This document shows, piece by piece, positions 42,096-50,719 of a DNA stretch of 64,000 bases; position 1 is the first letter of the stretch; the number at the start of each line of letters is the position of its first letter. Made by a program: the position numbers and the translations under genes. This DNA comes from JAVBWI01 sp036677445 (GTDB lineage: Bacteria > Bacillota > Clostridia > Christensenellales > CAG-138). The stretch covers positions 310,001 to 374,000 of the forward strand of contig JAVBWI010000023.1 of the NCBI GenBank assembly GCA_036677445.1. Reading direction: 5' to 3'. Under the pieces are notes generated by a model. That model made no database searches, had not been told where the DNA came from, and saw only the letters and a list, made by a program, of their open reading frames with translations.

Positions 42096-42607
42096 ACAAA
42101 AAGGTCGTAGCGCTCATCACAATCCTATTGTGCATGTATCTCGACTCCATCGTATTCACGCGCATCAATCTGTTCGATATCCGTCCCGACGCGATGCTTG
42201 CGGCTACCGTGAGCTTCGCGGTGATTACGGGTTCCCTGTCCGGGGCGGTGTTCGGCGCCGCCGGCGGCTTTTTGATGGATGTTCTGTTTGGGCAAAGCCT
42301 TGGATTGTATGCCGCGCTGTACCTGATCGCAGGGCTTTGCGCAGGTTTCTTTTACAAGAAATTTTATGCCGATAACCTGATCGTACCCGCCGCGGCAGCG
42401 GCCATAGCCGGATTAATAAAGGATGTCATACTTGCGCTGATACTGCTCATAAGCGGCGCAAAGTTCTCCTTCGCCGGCATACTGCTGCGCTACATATTGC
42501 CCTGCGCTTTGATGAGCGGCATGCTCTGCGGGCTGATCCACCTGATGCTCAAGCCGATTATGGCGCGGCAGGTCAAGCGTAGGCAGGCCGACCGGTTGAA
42601 CCACTGA
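42092..42607 (+). CDS. mreD: rod-shape-determining protein MreD
   Basis: The 171-residue protein has five or six membrane helices and the MreD pattern (SIVFTRINLFDIRPDAMLAA, then GAAGGFLMDVLFGQSLGLYA). It overlaps mreC by four bases (ATGA) and is 72 bp from PBP2. It is part of the elongasome. Confidence 0.92.
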   Translation: MNKKVVALITILLCMYLDSIVFTRINLFDIRPDAMLAATVSFAVITGSLSGAVFGAAGGFLMDVLFGQSLGLYAALYLIAGLCAGFFYKKFYADNLIVPAAAAAIAGLIKDVILALILLISGAKFSFAGILLRYILPCALMSGMLCGLIHLMLKPIMARQVKRRQADRLNH

Positions 42608-42679
42608 CCCCAACCCTAAGGAGACCCCGCGGCGGAATGCGTCACGCGCGCCGCACCGCGCTTTAAGAAAGGACCATTG

Positions 42680-45298
42680 ATGAAGGGAAAGGCAAAAAGC
42701 AGATTCGCCATACTGGCACTCTCCATACTGGTCATGATGACCGCGCTGATACTGCAACTGGGCAATTTAACGCTTGCCGAGGGTGAAAGCTATGCCGCGT
42801 TGGCCGCCAACCGCAGCACAACCACCATGTACACCACCGGCGCGCGCGGACGCATACTTGACCGTAACGGTATACCGCTCGCCTATGACGAGACAAGCTA
42901 TAACGTGCAATTTTACCGCGACCCGGAAAGGCTGACCGCGGAGGACAGCGCGCTCTACACTGAATCGCTGCTGACCGCCATTTCCCTCATTGAAGCCGGC
43001 GGCGGCACCACCATCGACACCTCCTATATCCGCATGGATGAAAACGGTACGCTTTATTATGATTGGGGCGTGGATTCCGAGAAAGCGCAAAAAGCCCGTT
43101 ACAAAAATTTCTGCAACGCGATGGGCTTTAATATGAAAGATACGGAGGACAGCAGCAACTGGATCACCGCGGAAGAGGCCTACCGCAACATGCGAAGATC
43201 CTGGAAGATACCCGAAGAGCTTCCGTTTTCGGAGGCTGTGAAGATCATATCCATCCGGCAGGAAATTAACATGAACAAGTGGCGCGCGTATGAGCCGGTG
43301 ACCATCGCCTATAACGTCTCCATGGAGGTCGTGGCGGAGCTGGACATGCGCTCGGATGAACTGCTTGGCATAAGGACCACGCAAAGCACCTCGCGGGTAT
43401 ACCCGTGGGGTACCACCGCAGCACATATACTCGGCTATTTGAGCCGCCAGGTCACAGACGAAATGAGTATTACCGGCATGGAGCGCATGGGGTATACCTA
43501 TGACGAAATCGAAAGCGTCAAGGATATATTCGCCACCGGCGATAAGGGTGAAACTTTTGTGCAAATGACCAAGCTGGGATATTCCTACAACGATTATATC
43601 GGCGTGGCGGGTGTGGAAAAATCCATGGAGAAATACCTGACCTCCAACACCAGCCTGCAGCGCGGTACGCAGACGATCGAGATCAACAAGCACGGCACCA
43701 TCACCCGCGAGCTGGATAAGACGGCCGCCGCAAACGGCGACGACGTCATGCTGACAATCGACCTCGCGCTGCAAACCGTAACCGAATCGGCGCTCGCCAA
43801 CGCCATACAAAAGATCAACGAGTACGAGCAGGGGCTGCTTGTTACCAATTCGGAGAATTATCTGAAACTGCGTTCGAATCTCTCCAGCATCAAAACCGCG
43901 GCAACAGGGAGCATCGTGGTTCTGGATATCCATACCGGCAAGGTGCTCGCCATGGCTTCGTATCCTTCGTTTGACCCCAACAAGTTTATAGCCGGACTTT
44001 CTACAGAGGATATGGAGGCGCTCGGCTTTGGCGACAACCCGAGCAATGCCAACATGCCCACACTCAACCGCGCCATCGCTTCCCGCCTGGCGCCGGGCTC
44101 CATATTCAAAATGGCGACCGGCCTGGCCGGATTGATGGAAAACAAAATCACACCAACGACGGAAATCTCGGACGGCGGCCGGTATACGCACTTCGTCAGC
44201 GGCGAGGAAATCAAAGAAAGTGAAGCGCCCAAGTGTTGGACGAGTCATCCTTCGGATCATGCAAACCTCACGCTTTCGGAGGCGTTGACGTTTAGCTGCA
44301 ACTATTATTTCTTTACCGTGGCGGACAGAATAGGCATTGAAACCCTGAACGGCTGGGCAACCAGGCTTGGCCTTGGCAGCGCGACGGGCATTGAGCTGCC
44401 CGGCGAGCTGGCCAGCCATGTCGGCGGCCAAAGCGTGCTCTACGACAACACCGTTTCGCTGGGGGAACAAAAGAGCAGCCTGCCCAACTATGTATATCGC
44501 AAGCTAAAGGAATACTTAGGGGTAATACTGGATAAGCGCGACATGGAAGTGGACGAGAAAGCTGTTGAATCCTGCGCCGAGAAGATCTTACAGTTGCAGT
44601 CCGGCGATTCTCAGGAGTTCGGCGCGGACATCCGCCGCCTTTTAAGCGATGAACTGGGTATACCCGTGGGCATCACCCTGACGCAGAACTGGGCGCAGAC
44701 CATTTCCTCCATGCTCACAGAGCTTGTCTGGAAGCCCGCTATGACCATCCGCGCCGGCATCGGCCAGGCCACTACGCTGGTAACGCCCGTCGCCGTGGCG
44801 CGCTATGCGGCGGCATTCGGCAACGGCGGCACGGTGTATGACGTGCACATCGTTGACCGCGTCCTTGATGAGAACGGTTCGGTGGTCAAGGTGTTCGAGC
44901 CGACCGTGTACAACCATATCGATGCGCCCGACGAGTACTGGGCGGCTATACGCGAGGGCTTGAAGGGCGTGGTGTCGCCGGAAGACGGCGGTACGGCGGG
45001 TACGGCGTTTTCCAAGGAATTTCGTGATGAAGGCTACCTCGACCGTATCATCGGCAAATCCGGTACGGCGCAGATCTCCGCCGCCTCCAACAACGTGGAT
45101 ATCGAGAATACCTCCTGGTTCGTGACCATGCTGCCGCGCAATAATCCGGAGATCGTGATCATCACCTGCCTGCCTTACGGCTATTCCGGCTCGCGCGCGG
45201 GCGGCCCCGCGGTGGAAGAGATCACCCGTTTCTACCTTGACCGCAAGGATGGCTCGGCAAAGGATAACCTCGTCGGCATCAACGGCCTGATACCGTAA
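42680..45298 (+). CDS. mrdA: penicillin-binding protein 2, elongasome transpeptidase
   Basis: The 872-residue class B PBP cross-links peptidoglycan during elongation. It has an N-terminal membrane helix (residues 9-30) and the dimerisation region with GARGRILDRNGIPLAYD. The transpeptidase has SIFK (Ser474), SCN (539) and KSGTAQ (793). It is longer than the roughly 650-750 residues usual for PBP2; the extra length lies in the pedestal (residues 90-250) and in a helical insert near 590-680 between SxN and KSG. ATG at 42680 has AAGGA at good spacing. Confidence 0.94.
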   Translation: MKGKAKSRFAILALSILVMMTALILQLGNLTLAEGESYAALAANRSTTTMYTTGARGRILDRNGIPLAYDETSYNVQFYRDPERLTAEDSALYTESLLTAISLIEAGGGTTIDTSYIRMDENGTLYYDWGVDSEKAQKARYKNFCNAMGFNMKDTEDSSNWITAEEAYRNMRRSWKIPEELPFSEAVKIISIRQEINMNKWRAYEPVTIAYNVSMEVVAELDMRSDELLGIRTTQSTSRVYPWGTTAAHILGYLSRQVTDEMSITGMERMGYTYDEIESVKDIFATGDKGETFVQMTKLGYSYNDYIGVAGVEKSMEKYLTSNTSLQRGTQTIEINKHGTITRELDKTAAANGDDVMLTIDLALQTVTESALANAIQKINEYEQGLLVTNSENYLKLRSNLSSIKTAATGSIVVLDIHTGKVLAMASYPSFDPNKFIAGLSTEDMEALGFGDNPSNANMPTLNRAIASRLAPGSIFKMATGLAGLMENKITPTTEISDGGRYTHFVSGEEIKESEAPKCWTSHPSDHANLTLSEALTFSCNYYFFTVADRIGIETLNGWATRLGLGSATGIELPGELASHVGGQSVLYDNTVSLGEQKSSLPNYVYRKLKEYLGVILDKRDMEVDEKAVESCAEKILQLQSGDSQEFGADIRRLLSDELGIPVGITLTQNWAQTISSMLTELVWKPAMTIRAGIGQATTLVTPVAVARYAAAFGNGGTVYDVHIVDRVLDENGSVVKVFEPTVYNHIDAPDEYWAAIREGLKGVVSPEDGGTAGTAFSKEFRDEGYLDRIIGKSGTAQISAASNNVDIENTSWFVTMLPRNNPEIVIITCLPYGYSGSRAGGPAVEEITRFYLDRKDGSAKDNLVGINGLIP

Positions 45299-45311
45299 AT
45301 CATTTTAAACT

Positions 45312-45337
45312 GCGCCCCGACACGGGGCGCGTTTTTG
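45312..45337 (+). terminator. terminator of the mreCD-PBP2 operon
   Basis: GCGCCCCG and CGGGGCGC form the stem, followed by GTTTTTGTTTT. Confidence 0.9.
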
Positions 45338-45373
45338 TTTTCGCTGCAGCAGCGCCAAATTCGTCAGATATAG

Positions 45374-45402
45374 TTGACTGCGGCGTTTTCCTGTCGTATT
45401 CT
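45374..45402 (+). promoter_or_regulatory. promoter of the EAL-domain gene
   Basis: TTGACT, a 17-bp spacer and TATTCT give a leader of about 195 nt. Confidence 0.65.
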
Positions 45403-45602
45403 GGATATATATAGGTAAGCGCTGATGAAATGAGAGATGATGGATTGACGAAATGGTTTCGTGGCCTGCAAGGAGCAAAATCGAAGGGATAGCGGCGCTA
45501 TTTCAAGATTTTAGCTTAACACGGCAGGACGTGAAAACAGCCGTCAAGACAACGTTCCGAATTAATCAGCGGTTACATAGTATGTCGAAAGGGGTGCGCC
45601 AT

Positions 45603-46418
45603 ATGGACCGTCACAACAACCTTCCGCACGCCCCGCAAGCACATGCCGACCGTGAGGCGCAGCTGCAGGAAGCGCTTGCCGCGGCACTTAAAGCGCGGCA
45701 GTTCTTTATTTGCCTGCAGCCGAAATTTTCTTTGCCGGGGCGGCGTATCGTCGGCGCGGAGGCGTTGCTGCGCTGGAACGACCCGGAAGAAGGCATACTC
45801 TTCCCCGCCGAATTTCTGCCTGCGGCGGAGCACATCGGCTACTTGGAAGCGCTGGATCTTTACGCGCTGGAGGAAGCCTGCCGCTGTGTACGCAGCTGGG
45901 CGGAGCAAGGCATACCCGCCGTTCCCCTCAGCGTCAACCTTTCCGCCGAAACCCTGCGCGCGACCGGTTTTTGCGAGGCCGCGCGCGACTGCCTGCAGCG
46001 GTACGATATCCCGCCTGCCGGTATCGAATTCGAGTTTTCGGCGCAGCATGTGCGGAACTATCCCGCGCAGCTTGCCAAGATGATCTCCTGCCTGCACAAG
46101 CTGGACTGCGCCTGCTCCATCGACGGCTTTTCGGAGGGTGCATCGGTACTCACACATCTGCGCGCCTTTGAAGTGGATACCGTCAAATTCAACTGCCGCG
46201 GCTTTGCGCATGCAAACCAGCAGGCCGGTATGGCCGCCTGCATTGAAACGCTCTACGCCGCGCGTGAACTGCACATGCGTATGCTCTGTGAAGGGGTGGA
46301 ACTGCCCTGTCAGCTCACCGCCCTCGCCGCGGCGGGCTGCGAACTGATGCAGGGGTACGCGCTGAGCATGCCCGTCTCCACGCATTTGTTTGCGCAGATG
46401 CTGCGAAAGCTCGGTTAA
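45603..46418 (+). CDS. degenerate EAL-domain protein
   Basis: The 271-residue protein is nearly all EAL domain (residues 20-265). EALLRW keeps the EAL and ExLxR core and SVNLSAETL the metal-site Asn. The DDFGTGYSSL loop is changed to DGFSEGASVL, losing one of the two catalytic Asp, and the ITE segment reads EFSAQ. KFN and EGVELP remain. Hydrolysis of cyclic-di-GMP is therefore doubtful, and a binding or scaffold role is more likely. There is no GGDEF, PAS or membrane segment. ATG at 45603 follows AAAGGGG. Confidence 0.85.
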   Translation: MDRHNNLPHAPQAHADREAQLQEALAAALKARQFFICLQPKFSLPGRRIVGAEALLRWNDPEEGILFPAEFLPAAEHIGYLEALDLYALEEACRCVRSWAEQGIPAVPLSVNLSAETLRATGFCEAARDCLQRYDIPPAGIEFEFSAQHVRNYPAQLAKMISCLHKLDCACSIDGFSEGASVLTHLRAFEVDTVKFNCRGFAHANQQAGMAACIETLYAARELHMRMLCEGVELPCQLTALAAAGCELMQGYALSMPVSTHLFAQMLRKLG

Positions 46419-46420
46419 GG

Positions 46421-46560
46421 GGCCGCTGACAAAGTCCTGCGGACTTTATCAGCGGGTTTTCTGTGGGTTGAAATGCCGCTATGACGGCATTTCTCCGCCA
46501 ATTTGACGCACATGTCGTCAAATTGGATTGAAAGTGGGGGATTGCGCTCCCCACCCCCAA
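46421..46560. repeat. repeat family C, copy 3
   Basis: Hairpins AAAGTCC/GGACTTT, AATGCCG/CGGCATT and AATTTGACG/CGTCAAATT lie in the same order and with the same linkers as copies 1 and 2. It is followed by a GGGGGAT-CTCCCC stem, another hairpin (ACACCGGGC/GCCCGGTG) and repeat B. Confidence 0.85.
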
Positions 46561-46639
46561 GGGTAGCAGCCTGAATACACCGGGCAATGCCCGGTGCATT
46601 TCCCTATCGGCAAACCTCAATGTCAGAATTTCAGGTTAG

Positions 46640-46804
46640 AAATTATGCAGCTATAGGCTTTTAATCCGTCATTTTGCAGCGGCATGTACGGTGCAAAATG
46701 ACACCTTGAAGCGCAAGTTGCCGCGACAGGCTTCCTGCGTAAGCAGGAAACCGAGCGGCAACTTGCGCGGTGACCTCGACAAAGTGCCCTTTGGCACTTT
46801 GTCG
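46640..46804. repeat. repeat family B, copy 2 (short form, inverted)
   Basis: The reverse complement aligns with 32938-33230 over both ends and the middle but lacks the extra hairpins of that copy. It contains CAAGTTGCCGC.../GCGGCAACTTG, TTCCTGC/GCAGGAA and CAAAGTGCC/GGCACTTTG stems. It runs to the stop codon of the RNA methyltransferase gene. Confidence 0.85.
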
Positions 46805-46806
46805 AA

Positions 46807-47913
46807 TTATTTCCCCGGAAAATACTGATACAGCGTGCAGGGCATGCCGCCGTTGGTGAGTTTGCGGCGTTTATCGGCGCGGCGGCCGTATATGCGCTCG
46901 AAATCGCGGTTGGCGGTAATGACGTTGATTCCCCAGCCGGGCAGCCTGTCGAATACTATGCGCATCTCTTTGTACAGGCGCTGCGCCTGTTCCTTATTGA
47001 GCAGCCGCTCCCCATAGGGCGGATTGGTGGCCAGTATACCGCAGGCGCGCGCATGCGTAAGCTCACTGAGCGGTCGCACCGCCCAGCGCAGCATAACACC
47101 CGCCTTCTTGGCGTGGCGCTTGCACAACTCGATGCTGTACGCGTCGATATCGCTGCCTTCAATATCCGCGGCCACGGGGTTGATGCTGTCGCGCGCTTCC
47201 TCGCGGGCCCGCGTAAATGCATCTTGCGAAAGGAACCCCCAATTCTCCGCGGCAAAGCCGCGCAGCAGCCCCGGCGCACGGTTCTGCGCGATCATGGCCG
47301 CCTCGATGGGCAGCGTGCCCGAGCCGCACATAGGATCCAGGAAGGGACGGTCCCCGTGGTAGCGCGCAAGCAGCAATATCCCTGCGCCCAGCGTTTCCGC
47401 AATGGGCGCGGCCACATTCCAGGTGCGATACCCTCGGCGGGAAAGCCCCGCGCCGCACGCATCCAGCGCGAGCGTGGCGATATCGCGCAGCAGGCCTACC
47501 TCCACGATGATCTCTTCGCCCGTTTCGGGTAAAACCTGCGTGCGGTAGGAAGCGCGCAGGTTTTCGACGATGGCTTTTTTTGTGATGCTCTGGCAGTCGG
47601 ATACGCTGAACAGGCCGCTTTTTGCGGATTTGCCCGTCACATGTATGTTGGCGTCGCGCGGAAGATACCGCTTCCAGGGAATGGCCTTGACGCCCTCGAA
47701 CAGCTCGTCAAAGCTGTGCGCCGGAAAACTCTCCACCTCCAGCAATACGCGCTCGGCGGTACGCAGCCAAAGCAGCGCGCGCGTAAGCGTACTGTCATCG
47801 CCGGAAAAAATTACGCGGGCATCCAGCACCTCGTCGACCACGATATCCAGCGTTCTTAACTCCATGGCGACCACGGATTCCAACCCCAGCTTACAGGTGG
47901 CGATAAAACGCAT
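46807..47913 (-). CDS. THUMP-domain class I 23S rRNA/RNA methyltransferase (RlmL/YpsC-like)
   Basis: The 368-residue protein has an N-terminal ferredoxin-like/THUMP region (residues 1-160, LESVVAMELRTL, HVTGKSAKSGLFS) that binds RNA. A Rossmann methyltransferase follows, with DPMCGSGTLPIEAAMIA (SAM site) and NPPYGERL (target-base motif, N2-guanine type). AAGGAG precedes the ATG. It is the last gene of a four-gene minus-strand cluster. Close to Bacillus YpsC; the exact target guanosine is not shown. Confidence 0.92.
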   Translation of the reverse strand: MRFIATCKLGLESVVAMELRTLDIVVDEVLDARVIFSGDDSTLTRALLWLRTAERVLLEVESFPAHSFDELFEGVKAIPWKRYLPRDANIHVTGKSAKSGLFSVSDCQSITKKAIVENLRASYRTQVLPETGEEIIVEVGLLRDIATLALDACGAGLSRRGYRTWNVAAPIAETLGAGILLLARYHGDRPFLDPMCGSGTLPIEAAMIAQNRAPGLLRGFAAENWGFLSQDAFTRAREEARDSINPVAADIEGSDIDAYSIELCKRHAKKAGVMLRWAVRPLSELTHARACGILATNPPYGERLLNKEQAQRLYKEMRIVFDRLPGWGINVITANRDFERIYGRRADKRRKLTNGGMPCTLYQYFPGK

Positions 47914-47993
47914 GCGTGCTCCTTTTCTTCAGAATCTTGCAACTGCCACTGTTATTAAAATGCACGCAAATCCGGATAATACGCGTATTTAAG

Positions 47994-49709
47994 TCATTGA
48001 GCGTCATCCACTACCCGCATGATTTTGCTGATCGCATTGTTCAGCCGTACCGGCGATACGCCGTAAGCGCTGCAAAGCTGCACTTTTGTAACCTCTTCCT
48101 CCCGGTTGCGGCAGGCAATATACTCAAGCGCGGCAGCCATGGCGTATACCTGCTGCTCACGCAGCTGCGGCAAACCGTTTGCGCCCTTCAAATACTTCTG
48201 GAAAACCTCTACCGCCTCCATAATGCAGGCGCTCGAACGCACATTCTGCATGGTTTCCATGGCGACCTCCAGCACGCGTTGGTAAGCGCCGGGCATATGC
48301 CCCTTTGCGACGCTGCGCATGCTGACCCGGCTTTGCACGAGATGGCCGTCCAGGTAAGCAATGTACGGTTCCTGCGCGTTCATATGCTTGAGCATGGCAA
48401 AAACATCCTGCTTGACGGCATCCGGCTGCATCTGATCCAGCTGAAAATGGCGCAGTATCCGCTCCGCCTCCCGGTCGGAAAAGCCCGCGATCATTGCGAG
48501 CACCGCCCGCTTTGCGGAAGGCTCCGGCATACGAAGACTCCAGCTGAGCAGGGAACGGAAGTTTTCATCCGTCTGCCAGCGGTGTTTGAGCGCCTCATGC
48601 GGCTGGCGGCTGGCTTCGTTGATGGCGCGCACCCTGCGCAACACCTCGAGGTACGGCACCTGGTAATGATACAGCCAATCTATGGATTCCGGCCTGCCCT
48701 GCGCCGCGCGGTGGCAGATACGCCGGTAATAGGCCGCTACGGTATCCGCGGGATCGATCTTGAGCAGCCGGTCATAGCAGGCTTGCGCCTGGCTGTATTG
48801 CCCCAGATGGTAACGACACACGGCGAGCCGGTGGAGCGTGCCCTCATCATAAGGAAACGCAACCTGCAGCTTCTTCAATACGCTCAGCGCGTCCTGCATG
48901 CGGCCAAGCTCCATAAACACCACGGCCATGCGGTTCCAGTCCTGCGGGTCTTCCGTACTGGCCTGCTTGAGAAACCCCATCTCGCGCTCAACGCCTTCGT
49001 CATCCTTTGCGGCGTGCAGGAACAAAAGCAGGTTACAGTGCGCCTGTACATCGTCGGGCACTTCGGAAAGCACATTGTGTACCGTTTCCATCGCCCGCCT
49101 GAAATCCTTTTTGCAAAAATACGCAAGCGCGAGGTTGCTGCGCACAAAATGCATTTCCGGCTGCTTTTTCGCGGCCTCGCTCAACAGCTTGACGGCCTCG
49201 TCCATACGGCCGTTCTCCAGCAGCTGCCTCCCCCGGGCACAGGCGTTCATTGCCTCGCGTTCCTCGGGCGCCTGCACGCCGGGCATGCTGTAGAGCATGT
49301 GCTCGTCTTCAATCACATCCAGCATATCCAGCGCGTCTGAGACAAATTCGCCGTCCGGGTCTAATGCCAGATAGCTTTCCAAGCTGTCGTGCGCATGCGA
49401 AAATTCCTGCAGCCCTAAAAAGTTGCAGGCAATGCCGAAAAAGCACTCCGCCGGGCTTTCGGAAAGCGAAAGCAGCGGAAAAAGAAGCCGGTTGCTCTGC
49501 TCGTAGCGGTGCATTTCGGTAAGAACCTCCGCTATGGCAAGCTGTATCTCCACATTTTCCGGATCCCGCCGCTCTGCGCGGTGATAGTTGCTGATCGCCT
49601 CCAGAAGGTTGTTGCGCTCCAGGCGCTCGGACCCGCGGCGAAGGAAAAAAGCGCCATCCCGCTCGAACGGGATCACCCTGCCCATGCGCTTGTTGTTGTT
49701 TTCTTGCAT
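47994..49709 (-). CDS. TPR-repeat protein with a helical C-terminal domain
   Basis: The 571-residue protein has TPR units through about residues 20-330 (LLEAISNYHRAERRDPENVE, LLSEAAKKQPEMHFVRSNLA, YSQAQACYDRLLKIDPADT). The middle is helical without clear repeats. The last 60 residues, with AMAAALEYIACR and KVQLCSAYGVSPVRLNNAI, look like a helix-turn-helix or a single cyclin-type repeat. ATG at 49709 has GGAG upstream. It is cytosolic and lies 32 bp after hslO. A protein-interaction or regulatory role is inferred only from the folds. Confidence 0.8.
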   Translation of the reverse strand: MQENNNKRMGRVIPFERDGAFFLRRGSERLERNNLLEAISNYHRAERRDPENVEIQLAIAEVLTEMHRYEQSNRLLFPLLSLSESPAECFFGIACNFLGLQEFSHAHDSLESYLALDPDGEFVSDALDMLDVIEDEHMLYSMPGVQAPEEREAMNACARGRQLLENGRMDEAVKLLSEAAKKQPEMHFVRSNLALAYFCKKDFRRAMETVHNVLSEVPDDVQAHCNLLLFLHAAKDDEGVEREMGFLKQASTEDPQDWNRMAVVFMELGRMQDALSVLKKLQVAFPYDEGTLHRLAVCRYHLGQYSQAQACYDRLLKIDPADTVAAYYRRICHRAAQGRPESIDWLYHYQVPYLEVLRRVRAINEASRQPHEALKHRWQTDENFRSLLSWSLRMPEPSAKRAVLAMIAGFSDREAERILRHFQLDQMQPDAVKQDVFAMLKHMNAQEPYIAYLDGHLVQSRVSMRSVAKGHMPGAYQRVLEVAMETMQNVRSSACIMEAVEVFQKYLKGANGLPQLREQQVYAMAAALEYIACRNREEEVTKVQLCSAYGVSPVRLNNAISKIMRVVDDAQ

Positions 49710-49741
49710 GCGTCCTTCTCCTATATCCGTAACGCGGTTCG

Positions 49742-50644
49742 TCATTTTCCCACCGCCCCGCCCGCTTCCTTGAGCAATGCCTGCAGATCCGCCGCAGTGA
49801 ACCCATACGCCTTGTTGCAGAACTGACAGGTCAGCTCCGCGCCGCCATCCTTCTCGATCATATCCGTCAATTCTTCGCGCCCGAGCGCGATGAGCGCGCG
49901 CTCCGTGCGCATCCTGCTGCAATCGCATTGCCACAGCGGCTGCTTTTTCCCCGCAAGCTCCGGCTCCAAGCCCTCAAACAGTTCGAAAACCGCCTGTTCG
50001 AGCGTCGCGCCCTGCTCGAGGCGCAGCGTCAGCTTCGGAATGTCGGCAGCGCGGGCCTGCAGCGCGTCGATCGCTTCGTCGGGGCAGCCGGGCAGCGGCT
50101 GCGCGATCAATCCGCCCGCGGCAAGCACCGTCCCTTCCTCAGGAAGCATGCGCACGCCCAAATACACCAGGCTGGGCTGCTGTTCGCTCGCGGTAAAATA
50201 CTGCGCGAAATCCTCCGCGATCTCGCCGGATACGAGGTTGCACTCGCCCACATACGGCTCGCGCAGCGAAAGGTCACGTATCACCGTCAGTTTTCCGCTT
50301 TTGCCTACAGCGCCCGCAACATCCAGCTTGCCCGCGGGGGTAAGCGGCAGTTCCACGGCGGGGTTTGCGACATACCCCTTCACCAGCGCGCCGTAACGGC
50401 CGGTGCACACCAGATTGCCCGCCGGACCGTTGCCGCGGAAAATGGTGGTAAGGCTTTCGTCCGCATGCTTTAGCTGCGACGCCATCATGGCCGTCGCCAT
50501 AAGCTGGCGGCCGAGCGCCGCCGTACATACGCGGGAAAGGGAATGTATGCGCCGCGCCTCTTCCGCCATGACTCCTCCGGAGATTGCGGTGACCCGAACG
50601 CCGCCCTGCAGCAGCAGGGCCTGCAATAAAATATCCTCATGCAT
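49742..50644 (-). CDS. hslO: Hsp33 redox-regulated chaperone
   Basis: The 300-residue holdase has an N-terminal core (RIHSLSRVCTAALGRQL, GNGPAGNLVCTGRYG) and the C-terminal zinc switch CDC (residues 239-241) with CQFC (about 272-275), whose four Cys bind Zn when reduced and form disulfides under oxidative heat stress. AGGAAG precedes the ATG. It is second in the minus-strand cluster with a methyltransferase upstream and the TPR gene downstream. Confidence 0.96.
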   Translation of the reverse strand: MHEDILLQALLLQGGVRVTAISGGVMAEEARRIHSLSRVCTAALGRQLMATAMMASQLKHADESLTTIFRGNGPAGNLVCTGRYGALVKGYVANPAVELPLTPAGKLDVAGAVGKSGKLTVIRDLSLREPYVGECNLVSGEIAEDFAQYFTASEQQPSLVYLGVRMLPEEGTVLAAGGLIAQPLPGCPDEAIDALQARAADIPKLTLRLEQGATLEQAVFELFEGLEPELAGKKQPLWQCDCSRMRTERALIALGREELTDMIEKDGGAELTCQFCNKAYGFTAADLQALLKEAGGAVGK

Positions 50645-50719
50645 TGGTATACGTTTCTCTTCCTATATATAACAGTATAGTCCCCCATTGGCGGGGGGTT
50701 ACGCGGAACCATTCCGCAG

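Noticed and set aside
42767..44470. A 567-codon minus-strand frame opposite PBP2
   Set aside because: PBP2 has all three catalytic boxes on the other strand; the antisense frame has no recognisable fold.
47916..49340. A 474-codon plus-strand frame opposite the TPR gene
   Set aside because: TPR repeats and an AGGAG-type start are on the minus strand, and the plus-strand product is low-complexity His/Arg/Leu.
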